In this document: positions 15,768 to 22,727 of the stretch, piece by piece | Numbering within the stretch: position 1 is the stretch's first letter | Layout: each line of letters starts with the position of its first letter | Source of the DNA: a virus | Direction: 5' to 3' (one strand) | IMG/VR virus record: IMGVR_UViG_3300025132_000294 | Span: 1 to 24,111 of that record | Length of the DNA: 24,111 nucleotides | The notes under the pieces: model-generated | What the model was told of the DNA's origin: nothing | What the model saw: the letters and a program-made list of their open reading frames with translations, nothing else | Database searches by the model: none | Made by a program: the position numbers and the translations under genes

Positions 15768-17497
15768 TAGCCAGTCCTCATTTTACGAGAAGTCATTGGA
15801 AAACGAGACGCGATTCCTCCATGCATTGCTTTGGCTGGGCTAAATCCCATCTTTCGTACTACATCAGGGGCTTTCTTAGAAAGAGCCGCGAGTCCTTTAT
15901 TTCCTTCAGGAATCGGCTTACCACCTTTCTCTACTGAACCTCCACCACCGAAATATCCTCCCATAGTCGCATAAGGGTTAAATGATCCTGCTGTGCCTGC
16001 AGTCGTACCGTATGGACTTTGTTGTGTAGTTCCTGAGTATCCTGTTCCACCAGCCAGCGGCCCTGCACCAGTTAAGAAATTTGCGTAACCAGACATAAGC
16101 TGTTGCGGTAAATTATACTGCCCTACAAAATTCTGATAATTAAGATCCATCTGAGCTTGATTTCTAGCTCGGTTCATTGCGCCTACGTTCATCATATTAG
16201 ACACGTCTCCCTGCATTAATCCAGGAAGCTGTGCGGCATAGCCCTGCATTGCTGATGCCCCAGTTTGTTGCCCTCCAGCAAGTTGTCCTGCAAGTCCACT
16301 TAACGCAGAAGAAGCCCCAGTCCCCATGCCGTAGAGCTGTTGCCCTCCTGACGTAAGCGCACCCGAAGTGCCCATTCCTGCTCCGTATCCTTGTTGCCCA
16401 AAACCAGCAACGGTCGAAGCTAGTCGTTCTAATCCTGCTCCTCTTTGTGAACCTAGTCCAGCAATTTCACCAGCAGCTCCACGTCTAGCAGCTCCACGTT
16501 GGCCTGCTACACCAGAAAGTAAAGAAGCTAACCCTGTTCTTGCTCCTCCTACTTGAGCACCTAACCCTGCAGTAGCCCCAGCAGCAGCTGCCTCAGCTCC
16601 ACGTTGTCTTCCAAACTCACCCATAGCCGCTGATCGTGAGCCTTCAAAACCACGACTCCTGATTCCTGCTACAGCATCCATCAATCCACGACCCGTTACA
16701 CGATCGGATTCTTCTTGTGTAAGTCGTGATCTTGCGCCTCCGAAAGCTCCTTGTCCTACTTCTCCAGCTCGTCGTCCAATATCGCTTTTAGCTTGCGATT
16801 CACGAATATCTTTCATCGCTTGCTGAACTACTTGATCCTCATAAGGATCCATATATTGACTTATTGAAGAAGGATCGAACCCTGCCGTGCTGGCCCGTGT
16901 TTGTTGTAACGCTTCTTGTATATACGGGTCTTGGGCAGTAACTGCACCTCGTCCTATTTGAGCTGCCTCAGTTAATCCTGCTAATTCATCAGCTCGGCCT
17001 GATCTAATTCCTGCGATACCTTCTGTTAAATACGGGTCAGACATAGTCTGGCCTTCTCTAGCTAGACGTTCAGCCTCAGATAACTGACCACGAAACTCGC
17101 CTTCTGCACCTACGGCTCTATCTAATCCTGTGCGAGTGTAATCTTCTCCTTGTTGTAGAGAACGTAAAAGTTGTGCTTTTGCTTCAGAGGTTCCTCCTGA
17201 TAACGTAGCAAGGGCTTCTTCACTTAGACCTGCAGCACGATTAAAATAAGGTTGATACGCTCCAAGACCTTGATCACTAAGCTGCATTGCAAGTTCTTCT
17301 CTAGGAGAGAAACCTGCAATGCGTTCACCTGTATAAGTAAATGGACTGCTATCGGCAGCTCCTAAGTTTTGGAACTGACTTGCGTAATACTGTTCTACTC
17401 CTGGAAGTAGACCAAAACGATTACCACCCCCTGTTAAGAGGTTGTAAATATATTGGTCAGGAGCCTGATAACTATATGCAGTTTGATTCTCAGCCAT
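15767..17497 (-). CDS. Gly/Ala/Gln/Arg-rich probable virion protein
   Basis: This 576-residue protein has an N-terminal conserved-looking region (SYQAPDQYIYNLLTGGG..., then YTGERIAGFSPREELAMQLS) and a middle helical part with SQYMDPYEDQVVQQAMKDI and RRAGEVGQGAFGGARSRL segments. A long stretch (about 270-440) is built almost entirely of Gly, Ala, Arg, Ser, Gln and Leu with regular small-residue spacing. The C-terminus has GGGGSVEKGGK and HGGIASRFPMTSRKMRTG. Many marine-phage virion proteins have this style; I know no assigned function, and an internal or ejection protein is likeliest. I chose ATG at 17497, eight bases after GGTGA, over upstream TTG/GTG/ATG codons at 17512-17506. The start overlaps the end of the previous gene. 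Confidence 0.68.
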   Translation of the reverse strand: MAENQTAYSYQAPDQYIYNLLTGGGNRFGLLPGVEQYYASQFQNLGAADSSPFTYTGERIAGFSPREELAMQLSDQGLGAYQPYFNRAAGLSEEALATLSGGTSEAKAQLLRSLQQGEDYTRTGLDRAVGAEGEFRGQLSEAERLAREGQTMSDPYLTEGIAGIRSGRADELAGLTEAAQIGRGAVTAQDPYIQEALQQTRASTAGFDPSSISQYMDPYEDQVVQQAMKDIRESQAKSDIGRRAGEVGQGAFGGARSRLTQEESDRVTGRGLMDAVAGIRSRGFEGSRSAAMGEFGRQRGAEAAAAGATAGLGAQVGGARTGLASLLSGVAGQRGAARRGAAGEIAGLGSQRGAGLERLASTVAGFGQQGYGAGMGTSGALTSGGQQLYGMGTGASSALSGLAGQLAGGQQTGASAMQGYAAQLPGLMQGDVSNMMNVGAMNRARNQAQMDLNYQNFVGQYNLPQQLMSGYANFLTGAGPLAGGTGYSGTTQQSPYGTTAGTAGSFNPYATMGGYFGGGGSVEKGGKPIPEGNKGLAALSKKAPDVVRKMGFSPAKAMHGGIASRFPMTSRKMRTG

Positions 17498-18593
17498 ATC
17501 GTTCATCACCAAAATTTATTCTATCAAGAGCTGCGATTCCTTGTTGAAGGTCGCCGCCACCCATTCGTCTCACGCCTTTAGCGGAAACAACGTACTCGTT
17601 AGGACTAGCCCAAATCGGAACTAAATCTTCTTTCTCGCCTCCAGGACCATCAACTTCACCGCCTCCTAGAAACATTTTACGGTTAAGGACTGTACCGCCA
17701 TCTTCTTTTTTCTTTGCTCGTGGTTCTTCTAATATTCCAGCGTCTCTTAATTTTTGTCCAATATAAATAGAAGCGTCCACTACGCTTTCAGGAATGTCTC
17801 CCGTAGTTTTAATAAATTTATCTATAGCTTCGTCACTTAACCCTAAAAGAGATAATGTTTGATAAACTGGATCATTTTGATAAATGTTTTCACTTTCTAC
17901 AGAACCCCCTTCTTCCATACCTATTCGCTGAGTACGAACTTTTCCTGGTCGAAATCTAGGACGTGGAGCACGAATTGAAGCGGGGGTGTCATCTTCCCCT
18001 ATAGCAGCTTTAGCTAAAACCCCAGCTATAGTGCCTCCCGTATTAATTAGTTCCCTAGCAAGTATAGGATTTTCTTCCATGTAATCTTTAAATCGTTGCA
18101 TTCGAGTTTTTTCATCAGTCGAAACAGGTGTGTCTGTAGCTGTCTCTGCTGCTTGAACAGCTGCGTCTACTGCACCTCCTTCTACACCACCAGGAGGACT
18201 ATTAATTGCTTCTGGTGCTTCTTTTACTAACTCACCTGTAGCTTCCCCGCCTTGGGTAAACACATCTTTTAGATACGTTCCTACATTAGCTCCAGCACTT
18301 CTAATTCCTTCTAAAAGACCGCCCAGAAACATTTCAGGAGGATCTTGTTGCAGAGGAGCGTCTACTTGATTACGGTAATGTTCATTTAAAGCATCAACAA
18401 GTTTACCGCCACCAATATTTCCAATACCAGTATTGGCTCCGTAAGTAGCGTATTTATTAAGTATTTCAGTAGTTACGTCAGGAGAGATGCCTATCTCGGC
18501 ATTTTGCTCAATCATCTTACGAGCGTTAGATTCAGGATTAGTCATCGAATCCATTAAGGATGCTCGTTGTTCGTCGCTAAATATACTCGTCAT
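17490..18593 (-). CDS. Virion-associated protein with RKMF.GG and VP..ASPNEYVV motifs
   Basis: This 367-residue protein is helical at the N-terminus, has Ala/Thr/Gly-rich linkers, a hydrophobic AGTIAGVLAKAAIG-like stretch near residues 192-203, and a basic PRPRFRPGKVRTQRIG segment. The last 75 residues are the most informative. DGGTVLNRKMFLGGG (298-312) is followed by DGPGG and then VPIWASPNEYVVSAKGVRRM, ending in a GGGDLQQGI...LDRIN segment. The latter matches the pattern (GPG..D.VP..LSPGEYVV...A....G...L..IN) that I know from C-termini of many phage tail and tape-measure proteins. A second PEMFLGG occurs earlier. It is probably structural, but the exact role is unknown. The gene starts at ATG 18593, just after the preceding stop. 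Confidence 0.7.
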   Translation of the reverse strand: MTSIFSDEQRASLMDSMTNPESNARKMIEQNAEIGISPDVTTEILNKYATYGANTGIGNIGGGKLVDALNEHYRNQVDAPLQQDPPEMFLGGLLEGIRSAGANVGTYLKDVFTQGGEATGELVKEAPEAINSPPGGVEGGAVDAAVQAAETATDTPVSTDEKTRMQRFKDYMEENPILARELINTGGTIAGVLAKAAIGEDDTPASIRAPRPRFRPGKVRTQRIGMEEGGSVESENIYQNDPVYQTLSLLGLSDEAIDKFIKTTGDIPESVVDASIYIGQKLRDAGILEEPRAKKKEDGGTVLNRKMFLGGGEVDGPGGEKEDLVPIWASPNEYVVSAKGVRRMGGGDLQQGIAALDRINFGDERYG

Positions 18594-18596
18594 AAA

Positions 18597-18926
18597 TTAC
18601 CCAACCTCTACAACTATTGATCCGCTTGCAATCACCTGTATTTCCCCTAGATTAGCTGTAGCACTGAGTCCAGAGGTAGTGGGCGTGGAGATATTCTGCC
18701 ACGAATCTCCCAAATATACCTGAAGAACACTTTCAGTTGTATTCCAAATAATACTCCCAGCTTCGAATTTCAACTCGTCTCTTTCGTCACTTGTAAAGAC
18801 AGGAGTTTTATCTGGATCGACCCTATCTAAACTTAATTCTAAAACTCTAACAGCTCTATTGAACGTCTCATTACGAACCGTAGGCTCTAGCTCAATAGGT
18901 AATCTTCCCTGTAAAAGTTTAGTCAT
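18597..18926 (-). CDS. Small tail/virion-associated protein
   Basis: This 109-residue protein has an N-terminal amphipathic helix (RNETFNRAVRVLELSLDRV) followed by a beta-rich module containing ELKFEAGSIIWNTTESVLQVY and GDSWQNIST. The pattern of a 'W-N-T-x-x-x-x-L-Q-V-Y...W-x-N/D-I' beta hairpin is common in phage tail-fibre and appendage proteins, so a structural role is likely. The C-terminal 30 residues are small and hydrophobic (ASGSIVVEVG). No enzymatic motif is seen. The start overlaps the tail-hub-like gene stop as ATGA, so the two are probably translated together and may assemble together. Confidence 0.62.
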   Translation of the reverse strand: MTKLLQGRLPIELEPTVRNETFNRAVRVLELSLDRVDPDKTPVFTSDERDELKFEAGSIIWNTTESVLQVYLGDSWQNISTPTTSGLSATANLGEIQVIASGSIVVEVG

Positions 18927-20806
18927 CTTCTTCCATTAGGACGAATATCTAAACGAGTGCCGCCAATCCTAAAACCTACCCCTAGTTGTATTCCCTCAGA
19001 CGCATCATCGTCTGATTCAAAACGGACTACGGCTTGTCTTGCACGTGCTCGCATATCTATTTTAGTAGTGGTCGCTGTAAACGCTGTTGTACTATCCGTA
19101 GCTAAAGAATCTCCAGGATAATTACGAGTTTTCAATACAGTGTTAATTTGTTGTCCAGAACCCCCTGTTCCCGTGAAATTTACGTCTGGAATCATGCGAC
19201 GAACAAACTGGAAGTTTTCGCCTTCTCCGATATCGAAATCAGCAGATTCTATATAAACGTCAGTCATAGGAGAACCGTCTGCATCATTCCCAGATTCGTG
19301 GTCATAAATATAATAACTGCTGCTTGCTTCTCCTGCTGCCCTAGGATTATTCTCAACTCCTTCATCAAGCCACGCGGTACGAGCTAATTTACCAATAGCC
19401 CACACTTTATCAACGTAGTTGTACGTTACATATCTATCAGGTAAGTCGGAATCGCTAGAATTATAAAACCAACCTACTTCATTAAATTGACGATTAAGAA
19501 GCCCAAAAAACTGGAAGTTCTGAGATTCATTAATATCGTCAAACACATAACTATGTACACTACACTCTACAGGTTGAACAGATCCGTTATAAACGTAGAA
19601 CCCTTTACGATCCATCCAGAAAACACCTGAAGGTGAGTTGACTGCTGCATTCGGGCCAATTAACCCCACACCTTCGTTAACTAGGTTAACGCCAAAAGTG
19701 AGCGGTGCACCTATAAACTGTAAACTATATAGTGCGGTATCTGTCCAGATTAGCGTTTCTTGTCTAGCTCGTAACCCACCTATGATTTGTGACCCTGAAG
19801 AAAGCCGTAAGTTTCCTGCAGTATTCGTACTTTTTGGCTCCCACTCTAAAATATTTTCTTGATCACACCAGCTGATTAACAACGGATCAAGAACATTGGA
19901 ACGAGTTGGGCCTGAGATTGGGTCAGAGCCAAGTACTAACACATGACGGTCTACCGCAGAAACTAAAACCTGAAGACCTAATGTGGGAGGAAGATTAGCG
20001 TTTGATACATCTTCTAAGGCTTTTGCTCTAACTGAAACGGTATCTGAATTATCCCAGAGAAAAATACCTCCTGCTCTTACGCAAGAAACCATATCTTCAC
20101 CAAAGTTATCAATAGACCATAACCGTAACTGGCTAGAAGCACTTAACGCACTAACTGATCCAAACGTACCGCTACCCCACGTACCAGAACCCCAACCAGA
20201 ACCAGACACGAAAGTATCTAGTCCAATATTGATTTGATAAGCTCCAACCACGCTGCTACCTCCGTTGCCACTGTCGCTGGCGTTAGCAGTAACCGTGGCT
20301 CCTGAAGTATCTTTCGCAGTAAACGTATATGCGTTAGCACTGGTTACAGTAGCTATTTCATACTCTTGATTAAGAACAGCCGCTGTAACTAAACCTCCTA
20401 AAGTAGCGGCTCCACTAAAGGTAACGAAATCCCCTGCTACTGCTCCGTGGTTCGTATCTGTTGCTGTAATAGTAGAAGAACCATTACTGGCTGAAAAAAT
20501 AACATCTCCCGCACTCGTAGTTAAACGGAGAGGGGTTATATCATTAAACTCATCGCCTTGTTGAATATAAAGTTTTAAACGAGTTCCAATACCTAAAAAT
20601 CTTGTACCTTGAAGATTAACCCAAGCGTGAAGTTTACGTCCTGTTCCCTTATACGCATTAAGAGAGTTTTTAGCCCAGCCGCCTATCTTTTCTGGAAATC
20701 CTTTTCTAAACCGAACTAAATTACCGTCAAACCATCCGTTCTCAGCGGTGTAGGCTGTTCCTTCTTTATTTATTCCAGGATTAAAAATAAACTTCTGAAG
20801 AGGCAT
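18923..20806 (-). CDS. Probable tail hub/nozzle beta-propeller protein (P22 gp10/T7 gp12-like)
   Basis: This 627-residue beta-rich protein starts MPLQKFIFNPGINKEG and continues GWFDGNLVRFRKGFPEKIGGW. Repeated propeller-like blades are suggested by LHAWVNLQGTRFLGIGT, RLWSIDNFGEDMV, DRHVLVLGS, RQETLIWTDTALYSLQFIG, GVFWMDRKGFYVYNG and YVFDDINESQNFQFFG. I know closely similar marine-phage proteins, and relate them tentatively to the P22 gp10 packaged-DNA stabilisation / T7 gp12 nozzle class. Residues about 100-185 look like an inserted Ig-like domain, followed by WGSG repeats (205-213). I chose ATG at 20806 rather than an extended frame to 20875: it overlaps the lysozyme stop as TAATG with AGGAG 10 bases upstream, and the upstream extension is lysozyme shadow. 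Confidence 0.6.
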   Translation of the reverse strand: MPLQKFIFNPGINKEGTAYTAENGWFDGNLVRFRKGFPEKIGGWAKNSLNAYKGTGRKLHAWVNLQGTRFLGIGTRLKLYIQQGDEFNDITPLRLTTSAGDVIFSASNGSSTITATDTNHGAVAGDFVTFSGAATLGGLVTAAVLNQEYEIATVTSANAYTFTAKDTSGATVTANASDSGNGGSSVVGAYQINIGLDTFVSGSGWGSGTWGSGTFGSVSALSASSQLRLWSIDNFGEDMVSCVRAGGIFLWDNSDTVSVRAKALEDVSNANLPPTLGLQVLVSAVDRHVLVLGSDPISGPTRSNVLDPLLISWCDQENILEWEPKSTNTAGNLRLSSGSQIIGGLRARQETLIWTDTALYSLQFIGAPLTFGVNLVNEGVGLIGPNAAVNSPSGVFWMDRKGFYVYNGSVQPVECSVHSYVFDDINESQNFQFFGLLNRQFNEVGWFYNSSDSDLPDRYVTYNYVDKVWAIGKLARTAWLDEGVENNPRAAGEASSSYYIYDHESGNDADGSPMTDVYIESADFDIGEGENFQFVRRMIPDVNFTGTGGSGQQINTVLKTRNYPGDSLATDSTTAFTATTTKIDMRARARQAVVRFESDDDASEGIQLGVGFRIGGTRLDIRPNGRR

Positions 20807-21225
20807 TACTGGTACTCTCCTGTTCGTATAATTTCTGTAACTTCTACAGCACGATCTCCAACCTGTTCGCTCCATCTGCTGTCCATAAACTCATCAGCAG
20901 CGTTTTCAAATTCTTCACGAGACATTGCTTCTAAAGCCTTTACAAAACCCCTCAGTCTTGTTTGACCAAGATTAAAACTAAGGTCTATCATGGCGTCCTG
21001 CCTAGCGTCATTTAAACCTGCAAACCAGTAGTATTCTTCTGTAAGTTCTTCTCGAACTCTTTTAATATCATTGTTTAGAAGAAAATTAATTTCATCCTCA
21101 GAAAGTCCTAGCCCATCTTCACTTATATTACGACCTACACCTATCGTTTCGTAGCCTGCGCTACACAAATAAACTTTATCTCGGACGCCTTCGTGTCTTC
21201 TTAGCATTTCAATCAATTCGTTCAC
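20806..21225 (-). CDS. T4-type lysozyme (GH24 endolysin), GTG start
   Basis: This 139-residue muramidase would cleave peptidoglycan at lysis. LRRHEGVRDKVY (residues 8-19) holds catalytic Glu12, matching T4 Glu11. GYETIGVGRN (24-33) holds Thr27, matching Thr26. The residue equivalent to Asp20 is Cys21. The C-terminal domain shows ARQDAMIDLSFNLGQTRLRGF, the usual GH24 helix. There is no signal peptide or SAR helix, so it needs a holin. I chose GTG at 21225: a perfect AAGGAGG lies six bases upstream and the resulting N-terminus (MNELIEMLRRHEG) matches T4 lysozyme in length. The in-frame TTG at 21264 lacks such a site. The gene overlaps the lipoprotein gene upstream and the tail gene downstream. 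Confidence 0.9.
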   Translation of the reverse strand: MNELIEMLRRHEGVRDKVYLCSAGYETIGVGRNISEDGLGLSEDEINFLLNNDIKRVREELTEEYYWFAGLNDARQDAMIDLSFNLGQTRLRGFVKALEAMSREEFENAADEFMDSRWSEQVGDRAVEVTEIIRTGEYQ

Positions 21226-21595
21226 TGACTTCCTCCTTGTTATCGGATTCTTTGTAATAGTCAATTATAGATAAAACCTGTCTAATGTATCTCTTAATTT
21301 CAGCCATGTTGTGCGAAAGGTTTTCATATCCTTTTGTAGAAAGCCCGTAAAATGCGTTAGTAGGAGCATTCCCTTCGTGTAAATCAATTAAATACTCTTC
21401 CATTGTTGCAGGGGTTAAAACAGTCCATTCAACAGGAAGCGTATTAACTTTATTGGGAAGCGGGGGGTGGTACTGCGGTGCAGGCTCTACAACCGTAACC
21501 ACCTCTACTTGTTTAGTTTCGGGTAAAGACGGTTTACGGTCAAGTACTGAACAACCGTTAAGAATTAGACACAGTAGTAATACTTTCCAACTCAT
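21209..21595 (-). CDS. Outer-membrane spanin-like lipoprotein (Rz1-like)
   Basis: This 128-residue protein has a short lipoprotein signal peptide: basic start MSWK, hydrophobic LLLCLIL, and lipobox L-N-G-C with the acylated Cys at residue 15. A Pro-rich mature segment (VEPAPQYHPPLPNKV) follows, as in Rz1-type o-spanins. An extra C-terminal region of about 75 residues contains a helix (YENLSHNMAEIKRYIRQVL). The start lies within the last 38 bases of the upstream single-TM coiled-coil gene, the nested arrangement typical of Rz/Rz1 pairs. AAGGAT lies eight bases before the ATG. It would sit in the outer membrane and join with the inner-membrane partner to fuse envelopes at lysis. It is longer than classical Rz1 (60 residues). 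Confidence 0.72.
   Translation of the reverse strand: MSWKVLLLCLILNGCSVLDRKPSLPETKQVEVVTVVEPAPQYHPPLPNKVNTLPVEWTVLTPATMEEYLIDLHEGNAPTNAFYGLSTKGYENLSHNMAEIKRYIRQVLSIIDYYKESDNKEEVSERID
21232..21238 (-). promoter_or_regulatory. Strong Shine-Dalgarno fixing the lysozyme GTG start
   Basis: AAGGAGG on the - strand is followed by six bases (AAGTCA) and GTG at 21225. It is the best ribosome site in the lysis region and decides the start against a TTG at 21264. It lies inside the coding sequence of the upstream lipoprotein gene. Confidence 0.8.
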
Positions 21596-21962
21596 TTAAC
21601 ACATCCTTAGTTCCTTTATTGATGATTTTTTCAATCAACTTAGGTTTTTTGAGCGACAGAACAGTGAGGTCATGTTTAGCAAACTTCTCTCTAATACTGT
21701 TAACCTCTTCCTGTGCTTTTTGATTTTCTTCAGTTAACGTATCTACTCTTGCAAGCATTAGCTCGTGTCTTTCAACTGTCTGTTTTAAGTTTTCATTTTG
21801 TTGTTGTATTGTTCCTTCCAGGATCTTTTCGTTTTGCAAAGCACGTTCTAGCTGTATGTGAAAAGATTCAAGTTCCGCTTGCGATTTATCGTAGTACAGT
21901 TTAAATGCGCCTGACAAAATCACTAAAGCGAGTCCTAATCCTATGCTAAGTTTAAATCCCAT
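21558..21962 (-). CDS. Inner-membrane spanin-like protein (Rz-like)
   Basis: This 134-residue protein has one N-terminal transmembrane segment (SIGLGLALVILSGAFKLYY, about residues 5-23), then a long periplasmic coiled coil (about 26-100) rich in Glu, Gln and Leu. A C-terminal KPKLIEKIINKGTKDVLNELE motif closes it. This N-in/C-out topology with coiled coil is the i-spanin plan. The downstream gene, a lipoprotein, starts inside its 3' end. Together they would bridge the periplasm and disrupt the outer membrane after the lysozyme acts. The start ATG at 21962 is almost joined to the upstream stop, with only a weak GAAGAAA ribosome site, so coupling is likely. Confidence 0.72.
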   Translation of the reverse strand: MGFKLSIGLGLALVILSGAFKLYYDKSQAELESFHIQLERALQNEKILEGTIQQQNENLKQTVERHELMLARVDTLTEENQKAQEEVNSIREKFAKHDLTVLSLKKPKLIEKIINKGTKDVLNELESITTVSNS

Positions 21963-21963
21963 T

Positions 21964-22284
21964 TTATTTCTTCGCCATGTAAGCGGTAGCTCCGAAATAC
22001 AAACCTATTATTGAAGCTTGAGAAAGAAATAACATATCAGATAAAGCTGAAAGAGTAGATAGTCTATCTTCTGGGACAAAAGGCATTAAAGGTAATAGAG
22101 AATATAGCACCATAGAAGACATCGCTACCCATGCTATTCTTCTTTGAGAATCTTGTTTCTCTTCTCTTAGATCTAGCTCAAGCATTTGCGTAGCACGCTC
22201 TAGCTCTTCGTCAGTAACAGTCCCATCGTTATCTATGTCATATTTTTCCCAGACAGAGTTTTTTTGTAGTTTTTTCTGGTCCAT
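21964..22284 (-). CDS. EF-hand calcium-binding protein with two transmembrane segments, lysis cassette
   Basis: This 106-residue protein has a textbook EF-hand loop, DIDNDGTVTDEE (residues 16-27), with acidic ligands at loop positions 1, 3, 5 and 12, Gly at 6 and Val at 8. A charged helix (28-48) follows, then two hydrophobic segments (about 50-70 and 84-103) separated by a loop VPEDRLSTL. Similar EF-hand/TM proteins occur in marine phages to my memory, with no firm function. Between holin-like genes and the spanins, a calcium-sensitive holin, antiholin or membrane regulator is a reasonable guess. I chose ATG at 22284, right after the upstream stop, rather than an in-frame TTG at 22296. Only one EF hand is present, so pairing by dimerisation may be needed. 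Confidence 0.72.
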   Translation of the reverse strand: MDQKKLQKNSVWEKYDIDNDGTVTDEELERATQMLELDLREEKQDSQRRIAWVAMSSMVLYSLLPLMPFVPEDRLSTLSALSDMLFLSQASIIGLYFGATAYMAKK

Positions 22285-22286
22285 AT

Positions 22287-22514
22287 CTAGTCCCAAAATT
22301 TTTGGTTTGCTCCAGCCATTACAGGTTTGCAGTAAGCCGTTATGTTGTGTTGTTTAATACCGCCTCTACAACGAACATCTCTGCAATTATGTTCTATCCA
22401 ATAAGCGAACTGTTGACAGCGATGTATATCTCTAAACAACATTTGCTCTGAGCCTTGAGTTACGTTTCCTTCAATAACCGTAATTAGCATAAAGGCTAGT
22501 ATGGTGCCTTTCAT
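22287..22514 (-). CDS. Small exported Cys-rich protein of unknown function
   Basis: This 75-residue protein has a hydrophobic N-terminus (MKGTILAFMLITVIEG) that looks like a signal peptide, followed by a short soluble part with four cysteines (C33, C44, C49, C62). These could form two disulfides in the periplasm. The family is unknown. The ATG follows the XhlA-like stop by three bases, with no good ribosome site, so translation is probably coupled. In a lysis cassette, a periplasmic disulfide protein might serve as antiholin-like signal or envelope factor, which is speculation. Confidence 0.6.
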   Translation of the reverse strand: MKGTILAFMLITVIEGNVTQGSEQMLFRDIHRCQQFAYWIEHNCRDVRCRGGIKQHNITAYCKPVMAGANQKFWD

Positions 22515-22517
22515 TTG

Positions 22518-22727
22518 TCATAGAAGTTTAGCTACAACTATGGTAGCGACTATAAATGGATACATTCCCCAAATCATCATTTCTAGTTTTTTAAACTTTT
22601 CAGAACCTTCATTCAGTCTTTCTTCTATCCTTTCGTATCTTAAAGTGCATTCTTTTTGATGCGTTTTTAATTCATTCAAGGTCTGTTGAGATTCCGAAAC
22701 TTTAGATTGGGCTTTTCTAGCAGCCAT
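22518..22727 (-). CDS. XhlA-like coiled-coil/TM lysis protein
   Basis: This 69-residue protein has a coiled-coil N-terminus (about residues 5-48; HQKECTLRYERIEERLNEG is part of it) and a C-terminal transmembrane segment (MIWGMYPFIVATIVVAKLL). This is the architecture of XhlA-type haemolysin/holin partners. It probably sits in the inner membrane with the coiled coil in the cytoplasm and helps the neighbouring holin-like protein. GAGGT lies about eight bases before the ATG, which overlaps the upstream stop as TAATG. Confidence 0.62.
   Translation of the reverse strand: MAARKAQSKVSESQQTLNELKTHQKECTLRYERIEERLNEGSEKFKKLEMMIWGMYPFIVATIVVAKLL

Noticed and set aside
16368-16556. + strand open frame rich in Pro and Ala
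   Set aside because: It is the complement of Gly/Ala/Arg-rich coding sequence, a common source of false frames.
20807-20875. N-terminal extension of the tail-hub-like protein to 20875
   Set aside because: The extra 23 residues are Arg/Cys-rich shadow of the lysozyme frame; ATG at 20806 has AGGAG and the familiar MPLQKF start.
21226-21264. Longer lysozyme start at TTG 21264
   Set aside because: No ribosome site there, whereas AAGGAGG sits six bases before GTG 21225 and gives a T4-like N-terminus.
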